Assembly (NCBI GenBank): GCA_002331255.1
Contig: DCZD01000010.1
Location: 27,781-46,195 of the forward strand
Length of the DNA stretch: 18,415 nt
Direction: 5' to 3'
DNA from: Acidimicrobiaceae bacterium UBA2093
GTDB lineage: Bacteria > Actinomycetota > Acidimicrobiia > Acidimicrobiales > Ilumatobacteraceae
The notes under the pieces were generated by a model. The model had not been told where the DNA came from. It ran no database searches and was given only the letters and a program-made list of their open reading frames with translations. The translations under genes were made by a program, and so were the position numbers. Below are positions 6,883-13,533 of this stretch, piece by piece (within the stretch, counting starts at the first letter, position 1; every line of letters starts with the position of its first letter).

Positions 6883-6959
6883 GGTCCCGTGGTGAAGTTG
6901 GAGTTCACGCCGGCCTGTCAAGCCGGAGGTCGCGGGTTCGAGTCCCGTCGGGACCGCCA
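6883..6959 (+). tRNA. tRNA-Asp (anticodon GUC)
   Basis: A 77-nt cloverleaf with encoded CCA. Acceptor GGTCCCG pairs with CGGGACC, discriminator G. Anticodon stem CCGGC/GCCGG encloses CTGTCAA, anticodon GTC. The T loop is the standard TTCGAGT. It lies 25 nt after tRNA-Glu, so co-transcription is likely. Confidence 0.97.
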
Positions 6960-6994
6960 TGATGGCGGGTCGCACGACAGTGCGCGCGTCATCA
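6960..6994 (+). other. Stem-loop in the spacer between tRNA-Asp and tRNA-Phe
   Basis: TGATG immediately after the tRNA-Asp CCA pairs with CATCA at 6990-6994, and a perfect inner hairpin CGCAC-GACA-GTGCG occupies 6971-6984. There is no T-tract, so it is more likely a processing or spacer structure of the polycistronic tRNA transcript than a terminator. Confidence 0.5.
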
Positions 6995-7001
6995 ACAACA
7001 C

Positions 7002-7077
7002 GGTCGAGTAGCTCAGTTGGCAGAGCACACGCCTGAAAAGCGTGGGGTCACCGGATCGACGCCGGTCTCGACCACCA
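7002..7077 (+). tRNA. tRNA-Phe (anticodon GAA)
   Basis: A 76-nt cloverleaf with encoded CCA. Acceptor GGTCGAG pairs with CTCGACC, discriminator A. D stem GCTC/GAGC, anticodon stem CACGC/GCGTG with loop CTGAAAA (anticodon GAA), T stem ACCGG/CCGGT. All stems pair perfectly, but the T loop reads ATCGACG rather than TTCGANN: position 54, almost always U (ribothymidine) in elongator tRNAs, is A. The change is isolated, so the gene is otherwise intact. Confidence 0.95.
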
Positions 7078-7088
7078 TTTGTAGGCAT

Positions 7089-7107
7089 GCCGTGAATTCA
7101 TCACGGC
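7089..7107. terminator. Hairpin between convergent tRNA-Phe and thioesterase genes
   Basis: GCCGTGA (7089-7095) and TCACGGC (7101-7107) form a perfect 7-bp stem with loop ATTCA, 11 bp after tRNA-Phe and 10 bp beyond the stop of the converging thioesterase gene. The position suits a bidirectional terminator; the flanking T-tracts are short, so efficiency is uncertain. Confidence 0.6.
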
Positions 7108-7117
7108 TGTTCAATGA

Positions 7118-7930
7118 CTAGTTCGACTCTTTGAGTCGCACCAAAACTTCCTGCGCCACTGTCGCGATGTGTGTTCCGTCTTCCGCGAACACATATCCGA
7201 ACGAGATGCCGCGACCACCAATGTAGGTGTAGCAACTCATCTCATACAGATGCCATTGATCGGCCTGCACAGGTCGATGAAACCAAACCGTGTGATCGAG
7301 ACTTGCTGAGAACAACATCTCTTGTCCCGACACCGCCTTCAATTCTGGAACCGCCTGCACGACAGCATCGGTCGGAAGATCATCAGAGATGTACGCAAGG
7401 GCGCAACGGTTCATTAACTCGTCGTTGTGAAAACTCTGCTTCAAGCGGAACCAGCCCGCAGAGGTGCCGCGGCCATCTCTGTTCGCTGCTGCCATGACGT
7501 CATACGGCACCATGCGCCGATCGAAATACGGGCTCCACGAATCGTCGGCAAGATCGTCTGGCCGTGGCAGGTGTGCCGCCATGACCACCGGAGCGGCCTC
7601 GGCCGATTTCTCTTCAATCTGAAACGATGCTTCAAGATTCAGAATTGCACCAATTGCTTGGCGTGCAACGACACGACGAGTGCAGAAGGAACGACCATTT
7701 CGAATGCGATCAACTTCATAACGAACTGGTTCATTGAAGTCACCGCGGCGGATGAAATACGCACGCAACGAATGCGGCACAAAACCTTCGTCGACGGTGA
7801 GACTGCTTGCGCGTAATGCTTGCGCGACGATGTGTCCACCGTACAAACCACCCCATGGGTACACGTGCCCCTGCCCGACAGAGACGTCACCTCCGTGGGG
7901 CGACAGCGTGAAGAGTTCAGCGAGCGTCAT
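7118..7930 (-). CDS. tesB: Acyl-CoA thioesterase II (TesB family)
   Basis: TesB-type enzymes hydrolyse acyl-CoAs to free fatty acid and CoA in the cytoplasm. The 270-residue protein is a double hotdog. The N-terminal half has the substrate-site segment LYGGHIVAQAL (29-39) and RNGRSFCTRRVVA (77-89). The C-terminal half has AYISDD (179-184), SLDHTVWFHRP (210-220) and ATVAQE (256-261), which carry the expected Asp, Thr/His-region and Gln residues of the TesB catalytic site. Length is close to the family norm (about 285). The ATG at 7928-7930 lies 12 nt after the stop of the lipoprotein gene, so it is probably the last gene of a pyrE-lipoprotein-thioesterase transcript. No functional link to pyrE is obvious. 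Confidence 0.93.
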   Translation of the reverse strand: MTLAELFTLSPHGGDVSVGQGHVYPWGGLYGGHIVAQALRASSLTVDEGFVPHSLRAYFIRRGDFNEPVRYEVDRIRNGRSFCTRRVVARQAIGAILNLEASFQIEEKSAEAAPVVMAAHLPRPDDLADDSWSPYFDRRMVPYDVMAAANRDGRGTSAGWFRLKQSFHNDELMNRCALAYISDDLPTDAVVQAVPELKAVSGQEMLFSASLDHTVWFHRPVQADQWHLYEMSCYTYIGGRGISFGYVFAEDGTHIATVAQEVLVRLKESN

Positions 7931-7942
7931 GACAATGTCAGC

Positions 7943-8356
7943 TCACGACACGTTGATGATGACAAGCACATCTTCGGTGTGATGACTTTCGACTTCAAAT
8001 TCGCCCGCTTCGTCCGCTGTGAAGGTGATGGTCGCGGTATCACCCTTTGGCGTCTCACCTGGCGACAAGTCGTAACCGTGTAGATGAAACTCATCGTCTT
8101 CGTTCGGGTTCACCAAAGTAAGAGTCACTTCTGAACCAAGTGCAACCTGCTCGATGCGCTCTGGCCCTGAGTCAACGCCGACCGTGACTGAGATGGTGAC
8201 ATTTTCCGGAACCGCGATCGTTGAGTTGACTGTCGAATCAACAGTGGTGACTGCACTCGTGTCGGTCGACGCAGTGTCGCTGCCACCAGAGCAAGCAGCT
8301 AAAGCAACGACAGTTGACACAACGATGAACAAACGAGTTTTCACAAGAGGACTCAC
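7943..8356 (-). CDS. Small lipoprotein with a cupredoxin-like domain
   Basis: The 137-residue product starts at a GTG (8354-8356). A second GTG at 8344, giving VKTRLFIVV, is an equally plausible start, and neither has a strong ribosome site. The signal peptide ends in lipobox ALAAC (Cys22), so the protein should be lipid-anchored outside the cell. A Ser/Thr-rich linker (23-50) is followed by a beta-rich domain with EFHLHGYDL (89-97), GETPKGDTATITFTADEAG and FEVESHH (120-126). This resembles secreted actinobacterial cupredoxin-like proteins in which an HxH motif and a late His could bind copper; the Cys of a true type 1 copper site is absent. It sits 14 nt after pyrE and 12 nt before the thioesterase. 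Function is unknown; periplasmic metal binding is an inference. Confidence 0.82.
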   Translation of the reverse strand: MSPLVKTRLFIVVSTVVALAACSGGSDTASTDTSAVTTVDSTVNSTIAVPENVTISVTVGVDSGPERIEQVALGSEVTLTLVNPNEDDEFHLHGYDLSPGETPKGDTATITFTADEAGEFEVESHHTEDVLVIINVS

Positions 8357-8370
8357 TTTTGACAGGGGGT

Positions 8371-8967
8371 TCAGGACCCGAAGTCGAATCCCAAATCTGG
8401 TGCAGTCAGCATAGGCGCGTATGCAATTCCGGCAGCTTTAGCCATGTCGGCGCACGTACCACCGCGGTCAACGATGACGGTGACGAGCACAACATTTGCT
8501 CCGAACTCACGCACCGCGTCGACAGCTTCGAAAATGGACGTACCGCGAGTGACGGTGTCTTCGGTGATGATGACATTGTCACCAGCTTGCAGCGCACCAG
8601 CGATACGACCCTTCACACCGTGGTCTTTTGCTTCTTTGCGAACGCTGAAACTGCGAAGGGCATTGCCTCGAGTTGCAGCGACGGCGGCGATACCGAAGGC
8701 CACTGGATCAGCACCCATGGTGAGACCGCCAATTGCATTGGCCGATGGGGGTATGAGCGCAAGTGCAACATCGGCGACCAGCACGATGCCATCTGGTCGA
8801 CACGCTGTCTGCTTAGTGTCAAGGAACCAGTTGCTCCTACGACCGGACTTCAACGTGAAGTCGCCGGTCTTCAATGAATGGGCAAAAACATGGTCACGCA
8901 GGGCTGACCGAGCGGGATCAAGTTCAGGCAGACCGGAGGGGGTGTGGGGGTAGTTGGTCGAGACCAT
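8371..8967 (-). CDS. pyrE: Orotate phosphoribosyltransferase
   Basis: PyrE joins orotate to PRPP to form OMP, the fifth step of de novo UMP synthesis. The 198-residue protein has the type I PRTase fold: the catalytic loop RKEAKDHGVKGRI (110-122) with the essential lysine, and the PRPP-binding motif NVIITEDTVTRGTS (131-144). GDFTLKSGRRSNWFLD (35-50) matches the PyrE N-terminal hood and substrate segment (FxLxSGxxSxxYxD). Length is normal. The ATG at 8965-8967 was chosen because it is the only start before the AT-rich intergenic region. Two small genes follow closely on the same strand (lipoprotein, thioesterase). Confidence 0.95.
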   Translation of the reverse strand: MVSTNYPHTPSGLPELDPARSALRDHVFAHSLKTGDFTLKSGRRSNWFLDTKQTACRPDGIVLVADVALALIPPSANAIGGLTMGADPVAFGIAAVAATRGNALRSFSVRKEAKDHGVKGRIAGALQAGDNVIITEDTVTRGTSIFEAVDAVREFGANVVLVTVIVDRGGTCADMAKAAGIAYAPMLTAPDLGFDFGS

Positions 8968-9054
8968 TGTTTTGACCCTACCTGCCTCTCGTTTTCAGCA
9001 TTGCGAATGAGTTTTGTTTTGCAACTAAATAGAAAATCGTGCGTTTTAAATTGC

Positions 9055-9060
9055 TACTTT
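9055..9060 (+). promoter_or_regulatory. Possible -10 element of a leaderless promoter
   Basis: TACTTT fits the actinobacterial TAnnnT -10 pattern and ends exactly 6 nt before the GTG at 9067, the spacing expected if transcription begins at the start codon. There is no Shine-Dalgarno before this GTG, and the 99-bp gap to pyrE is markedly AT-rich. No good -35 is visible at 17 bp. Confidence 0.4.
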
Positions 9061-9066
9061 CGTGAA

Positions 9067-9519
9067 GTGACCACAGCCCGCCGCTCCGCCACCAAGAAGT
9101 CGTCCGCCGCCAAGAAGCGTGCCCGAGCAACCGAAATGTCCGACAGTCATAAACGAGCCCTCGCCAATGGACGCACCGAAGGTCGCACCATCCGCGAGTA
9201 CCTCGACATCGTCGAGGCAACCAAACCTCGCCGTGGACGTCGCCGTACACCTGAATCAATCACTCGGCGGTTGGACAAGATCGCAAACGAAATCACCATC
9301 GCTGACTCGCTGACCAAAGTACGACTCGTGCAGGAACGATTGAGTCTCACGACGGAGTTGAAAGCGATGAAGTCGAAAGTCGAAGTGTCCAAAGCTGAAG
9401 CAAAGTTTGTGAAGGTGGCGAAGTCATTCAGCAAACGCAATGACATCAGCTGGCATGCATGGATCGAATTTGGCGTGTCACCTGTGGTGTTGAAGAAAGC
9501 CGGCATCACACCAGAGTGA
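9067..9519 (+). CDS. Basic conserved hypothetical protein, possible DNA-binding/nucleoid protein
   Basis: I do not recognise a named family. From the GTG at 9067 the product has 150 residues. An extension to an ATG 123 nt upstream would overlap pyrE and cross the AT-rich promoter region, so it was rejected. The N-terminus is lysine/arginine/alanine-rich and histone H1-like (ARRSATKKSSAAKKRARA, 4-21). SHKRALANGRTEGRTIREYL (27-46) follows, then an AT-hook-like basic patch KPRRGRRR (53-60). A long helical stretch rich in charged heptad-like residues spans about 62-122, and the C-terminal motif is ISWHAWIEFGVSPVVLKKAGI (127-147). There is no signal or membrane segment. The composition suggests a nucleic-acid-binding, possibly dimeric protein; function is inference. 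It converges on purB with 2 bp between stops. Confidence 0.8.
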   Translation: MTTARRSATKKSSAAKKRARATEMSDSHKRALANGRTEGRTIREYLDIVEATKPRRGRRRTPESITRRLDKIANEITIADSLTKVRLVQERLSLTTELKAMKSKVEVSKAEAKFVKVAKSFSKRNDISWHAWIEFGVSPVVLKKAGITPE

Positions 9520-9521
9520 CT

Positions 9522-10826
9522 TCAGTCGAGGTAGTTGAGCGCCTCAACTGCGCGTGCTGCATGACGCAACACGCGTCTCACATCGAATGCTTCGTCGAAA
9601 TCAGCAGATGTCAAGCCAAGTTTCGGGTTCTCTTCGAGGACTGAACGAAATGACTGGGACCGTGTCATCGCCTGTGCGGCTGCTTCTTGCACGATGCGGT
9701 ATGCGTCGTCACGGGTAGACCCTGCTTCGACCAACTTCAGCAACACTGACTGCGAGAACACGACGCCGTTCAGCATGTCGAGATTTTCGCGCATCCTCTG
9801 CGCATCCACTTCGAGACCTGAAATGAGACGAACCATGCGACGCAACATGTAGTGAGTCGCCAATGACGCGTCGGGCAAGACAATGCGCTCAGCCGAGGAA
9901 TGTGAGATGTCACGTTCATGCCAGAGAGCAACGTCTTGCAATCCGACATTCAAGTGCGACCGCACGACACGTGATAGCCCGGTAATTGTCTCGGCAGAGA
10001 TCGGGTTGCGCTTGTGTGGCATCGCTGAGGAACCCTTCTGGCCCACCTTGAAACCCTCACGCACTTCGCCTACTTCGGTGCGTTGCAGATGTCGAAGTTC
10101 GACGGCGATTGACTCAAGGGTCGTCGCAGTCGAAGCACACGCCCACAAGTATTCGGCATGCCGATCACGCGCAATGACCTGTGTCGCCGGGACAGGGATG
10201 AGCCCAAGGTGATCTGCGACGTGCGCCTCAACCTCGGGTGAGATATTCGAATAAGTGCCGACCGCTCCGGACAACTTGCACACGGCGATGTTCGCCCGAG
10301 CTTCCATCATGCGTTGACGATCACGATCAACCTGTAGCGCCCACAAAGCGACTTTTGCGCCAAAGGTGGTCGGCTCGGCGTGAACGCCGTGCGTGCGGCC
10401 AATCATTGGGGTGTCCTTGTGTGCCCGCGCAAGTTCGACAAGGGCCTCGATGAGATCAGATTGGGCTTCGATGAGCAGATCTGCTGCATCGCGCAAGGCC
10501 CAGCACTGTGCGGTGTCGACCACGTCAGTGCTGGTGAGACCGTGGTGCAGCCAAGCACCGTGCGGCATGCCGACTTTTTGTTGCAAGACGTCGACAAAGG
10601 CTGCGACATCGTGGTCAGTGACCTTCTCTCGCTCGGCAACTTCATGTACAAACGCTGCATCGACGGTTGGAGCGTTGGTGCGACATGCCAGGGCATGATC
10701 AGGCGATGCCCCTCCATTTTCCGCGAGTGCTTCGAGCACTGCGACTTCAACCTCGACCCAACGCTGCATGCGCGCCTCATCGGTGAAGATTGCCGCCATG
10801 TCCGGGAGTGAATACCTGTCGATCAT
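9522..10826 (-). CDS. purB: Adenylosuccinate lyase
   Basis: PurB catalyses two beta-eliminations releasing fumarate: SAICAR to AICAR in IMP synthesis, and adenylosuccinate to AMP. The 434-residue protein belongs to the fumarase/aspartase superfamily and shows its three conserved regions: HHGLTSTDVVDT (94-105), GRTHGVHAEPTTFG (143-156) with catalytic His146, and the signature loop GSSAMPHKRNP (265-275) with the catalytic serine. The first residues MIDRYSLPDMAAIF are typical of the bacterial enzyme. Its ATG overlaps the purA stop (ATGA), so translation is coupled to purA, the preceding step in AMP formation. Two base pairs separate its stop from that of the converging gene. Confidence 0.97.
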   Translation of the reverse strand: MIDRYSLPDMAAIFTDEARMQRWVEVEVAVLEALAENGGASPDHALACRTNAPTVDAAFVHEVAEREKVTDHDVAAFVDVLQQKVGMPHGAWLHHGLTSTDVVDTAQCWALRDAADLLIEAQSDLIEALVELARAHKDTPMIGRTHGVHAEPTTFGAKVALWALQVDRDRQRMMEARANIAVCKLSGAVGTYSNISPEVEAHVADHLGLIPVPATQVIARDRHAEYLWACASTATTLESIAVELRHLQRTEVGEVREGFKVGQKGSSAMPHKRNPISAETITGLSRVVRSHLNVGLQDVALWHERDISHSSAERIVLPDASLATHYMLRRMVRLISGLEVDAQRMRENLDMLNGVVFSQSVLLKLVEAGSTRDDAYRIVQEAAAQAMTRSQSFRSVLEENPKLGLTSADFDEAFDVRRVLRHAARAVEALNYLD

Positions 10827-12112
10827 GCGGGCACCTTTACGTCATCGCGCACGATGACAGCATCGCGCTCTGGCCCAGTGCCGATCATGCTGACCGGGAT
10901 GCCGGTCTCGCGCTCGACGATTCGTACTAGTGCGCGTGCGCTCTCGGGGAGGTCTTCGAATCGCGAAACCCCACTCAGCGACGTTTTCCAACCTGAGAGT
11001 GACTCGTACATCGGTTCAATGTCGTCGAGCAATTCACTGCGATCGGGGTAACCAGTGAGTATCACGCCGTTCAACTTGTAGCCGATGCACACCTTCACTT
11101 CGTCGAACGTGTCGAGCACGTCGAGCTTCGTGAGCGCGATATCAGTGAGTGAGTTCACTCGCACGGCATGCTTCAACATGACTGTGTCAAGCCAGCCTGT
11201 GCGGCGACGGCGACCAGTAACCGTGCCAAACTCACGACCGATGTCAACCAACTTGTCACCCAGTTCATCGGTGAGCTCGGAAGGGAATGGACCAGAACCA
11301 ACGCGCGTGGTGTACGCCTTCGCGATGCCGACGATGCGAGTCATGTCACGTGGACCGAGCCCTGTGCCAGCTGCTGCTCCCCCTGACGTCGGGTTCGACG
11401 AAGTAACGAACGGATAAGTGCCGTGATCAATGTCGAGGAAGGTTGCTTGCGCGCCCTCTAGCAAGATGCGCTTCTTCGCATCTTTGGCGTCGTGCAACAC
11501 ATTCACTGTGTCAGCAATGTAAGGAACCAACCGTGAACCGAGAGCCACAAACTGTGTGACAACTTCGTCGATGTCAATTGCCTCGCCCCCCAACATTGCA
11601 ATTTCCTTCTGTGCAGCAATCGCACGCTCGCGCACCGACTTCTCAAACGACTGCGGATCAAGCACCGCACCCGCACGAATACCAACGCGACGAACTTTGT
11701 CGGCGTATGCCGGCCCGATTCCCTTCAGCGTTGTGCCGATCTTGCCGTCACCGCGACCTGACTCCATCGCTGCATCAATGGCTTGATGCCACGGGAAGAT
11801 GAGGTGTGCCTGGCTCGAGACCTTCAAGCGGGCGCAACTTACGTCGCGACTCTCAAGCGAGTCGATTTCCTTGAACAGTGTCGGAAGGTCGACCACGACT
11901 CCGTTACCGATGACAGGAGTGACGGTGCCATACAACACACCACTTGGGATGAGCTGAAGGGCGTAACGCTCGCTTCCAACGACGACTGTGTGCCCCGCGT
12001 TGTGGCCGCCCTGATAGCGCACCACGAAGTCTTGCGAAGCCGAGAGAAGATCAATGACCTTGGCCTTGCCTTCATCACCCCACTGGGTACCGACGACTGT
12101 GGTGACGGGCAT
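10823..12112 (-). CDS. purA: Adenylosuccinate synthetase
   Basis: PurA joins IMP and aspartate using GTP to give adenylosuccinate. The 429-residue protein is full length, with QWGDEGKAK (10-18), RYQGGHNAGHT (32-42), GTTLKGIGPAY (126-136), the IMP/aspartate segment LLEGAQATFLDIDHGTYP (217-234), TGRRRRTGWLD (299-309) and TKLDVLD (328-334). Catalytic Asp13 and His41 are present. Two glycines that are normally invariant are alanine: the signature QWGDEGKGK has Ala17, and EGAQGT has Ala223. The ATG at 12110-12112 is preceded by an excellent Shine-Dalgarno with 7-nt spacing. purB overlaps its stop by 4 bp. The divergent HisD-family gene begins 94 bp upstream. Confidence 0.96.
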   Translation of the reverse strand: MPVTTVVGTQWGDEGKAKVIDLLSASQDFVVRYQGGHNAGHTVVVGSERYALQLIPSGVLYGTVTPVIGNGVVVDLPTLFKEIDSLESRDVSCARLKVSSQAHLIFPWHQAIDAAMESGRGDGKIGTTLKGIGPAYADKVRRVGIRAGAVLDPQSFEKSVRERAIAAQKEIAMLGGEAIDIDEVVTQFVALGSRLVPYIADTVNVLHDAKDAKKRILLEGAQATFLDIDHGTYPFVTSSNPTSGGAAAGTGLGPRDMTRIVGIAKAYTTRVGSGPFPSELTDELGDKLVDIGREFGTVTGRRRRTGWLDTVMLKHAVRVNSLTDIALTKLDVLDTFDEVKVCIGYKLNGVILTGYPDRSELLDDIEPMYESLSGWKTSLSGVSRFEDLPESARALVRIVERETGIPVSMIGTGPERDAVIVRDDVKVPA

Positions 12113-12116
12113 GAAC

Positions 12117-12126
12117 GCTCCTCCTT
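12117..12126 (-). promoter_or_regulatory. Strong ribosome-binding site of purA
   Basis: On the minus strand AAGGAGGAGC, a near-perfect anti-16S match, lies 7 nt (counted from AAGGAGG) before the purA ATG. It is the strongest Shine-Dalgarno in the window and fixes the start. Confidence 0.85.
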
Positions 12127-12206
12127 CGGAACGTAAGTGAACTCTAGCGGCTTGTAGTTGTAAATCGGCTCAAGCACGACGGCACCGAACGGTAGGTTTC
12201 CCATCG

Positions 12207-13532
12207 GTGACAGCGGTTCTTCGACGCCAAGTGTGGTCAACACTCACTGAGGACCAGCGCGATGCGCTGTGTCGACGTGGTCTCGACGACATTTTCGACT
12301 CCGGACTTCATAATTCCATCACCACAATCATCGACGATGTCCGAGCTCGTGGCGACCAGGCGGTCTGCGACGCGCTCGCCACCCACGACGGCATCACACT
12401 GAAACCCAACCAACTGCGCGTAACCGGCGACGAGATCGACGCGGCAACGGTCGACTCTGCCACCGAACGTGCGCTTCGCGAGGCAATCGACAACGTGCGT
12501 CGCTTCAATGATGCTCTGCTCGCTCGCATGTCCGACTGGTCAATCGAGATCCAGCCCGGTCTCACTGCTGGTGAGAAGGTGACGCCCATCTCAAGTGCCG
12601 GCCTGTTCGTGCCAAGTGGCAAAGCAAGCTATCCATCGGTTGCGTATCAACTTGGCGTGCCCGCAGTTGTCGCCGGTGTTCCGAAAGTCGTCGTCATCGT
12701 TCCCCCTGTTCCCGGCGGAAACGGCGACGTGGACCCAGCCGTGCTTGTGGTGTGTCGACTGCTCGGGCTGCGCGATGTGTTTCGAGTCAACGGACCTGCT
12801 GGAATCGCCGCACTTGGTTTCGGAACAAACACCATTCCACGAGTGCGCAAAGTCGTCGGACCAGGAAGTCCTGCAGTGACGATTGCCCAAGTCGAGATGC
12901 AGCGCCATGGCCTCGCCACCATGATGCTGCTTGGACCCACTGAGAGTCTTGTCATTGCTGACAGCACTGCGCGTGCAGATCTCGTGGCAGCCGACTTGTT
13001 GATTGAAGCCGAACATGGCACCGACAGCACAGTTGTTCTCGTCACCGATTCAGCTTCACTCATCGATGATGTCGATACCCACCTTGCGCGACAACTTGCC
13101 GACTTACCGCCGGTGCGCGCGGCAGCAGCGCGTTCATCACTCGGCGACAATGGCGGTGCGGTGTTGGTCGACACTCTCGAGAATGCGGTTCAAGTTGCCA
13201 ATCGCTTCGCTGCCGAACACCTTCAAGTTGCAGTTGATGCCTCACGTGTCGACAGTGTCGTCGGTGGCATCGTGAACGCCGGTGAAATTCTCATCGGTCA
13301 ACACACGCCGTTTAGTGCTGCGAACTTCGTGATCGGTTGCCCGGCATCGTTGCCAACGAGCGGGTTTGCTCACGTCTCATCAGGAATCACTGTCGAGACC
13401 TTCATGAAGCGCACCGCCGTCGCTCGCGCAGATGAACGGGCGCTGCGTGATCTTGCACCATCAATCGAAGCATTGTCCGCACACGAAGGCTTCCCCGCAC
13501 ACGGCAACGCCGTTCGTCGACGACTCAGCTGA
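12207..13532 (+). CDS. hisD: HisD-family protein (histidinol dehydrogenase homologue with altered active site)
   Basis: HisD oxidises L-histidinol to histidine with two NAD+, using a zinc site. This 441-residue protein aligns over its full length, including ISSAGLFVPSG (128-138), VGPGS (217-221), VIADSTARADLVAADLL (249-265), AAEHL (335-339) and a C-terminal AHGNAV (431-436). Compared by eye with E. coli HisD, catalytic Glu326/His327 (here 337/338) and zinc His262 and His419 (270, 432) remain. Zinc ligand Gln259 is Glu267, zinc Asp360 is Asn373, Glu356 is Phe369, and His367 is Ala380. The NAD-region PGG is PSG. It may therefore act on another substrate or be a weak histidinol dehydrogenase. 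The start is a GTG behind GGTAGG; it diverges from purA and its 3' end overlaps clpB by 8 bp. Confidence 0.82.
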   Translation: MTAVLRRQVWSTLTEDQRDALCRRGLDDIFDSGLHNSITTIIDDVRARGDQAVCDALATHDGITLKPNQLRVTGDEIDAATVDSATERALREAIDNVRRFNDALLARMSDWSIEIQPGLTAGEKVTPISSAGLFVPSGKASYPSVAYQLGVPAVVAGVPKVVVIVPPVPGGNGDVDPAVLVVCRLLGLRDVFRVNGPAGIAALGFGTNTIPRVRKVVGPGSPAVTIAQVEMQRHGLATMMLLGPTESLVIADSTARADLVAADLLIEAEHGTDSTVVLVTDSASLIDDVDTHLARQLADLPPVRAAAARSSLGDNGGAVLVDTLENAVQVANRFAAEHLQVAVDASRVDSVVGGIVNAGEILIGQHTPFSAANFVIGCPASLPTSGFAHVSSGITVETFMKRTAVARADERALRDLAPSIEALSAHEGFPAHGNAVRRRLS

Positions 13533-13533
13533 G
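13524..13533. other. Palindrome providing the last codons of two convergent genes
   Basis: CTCAGCTGAG is self-complementary. Read on the plus strand it ends the HisD-family gene as Leu-Ser-stop (CTC AGC TGA); read on the minus strand the same bases end clpB as Leu-Ser-stop. The coding regions overlap by 8 bp, leaving no terminator space. Confidence 0.95.

Noticed and set aside
11839..12243. Minus-strand frame running from upstream of purA into it, with a peptide-like leader
   Set aside because: It overlaps the purA start and the HisD-family start out of frame, has no ribosome site, and codon third positions show no clear bias; it is more likely the purA leader.
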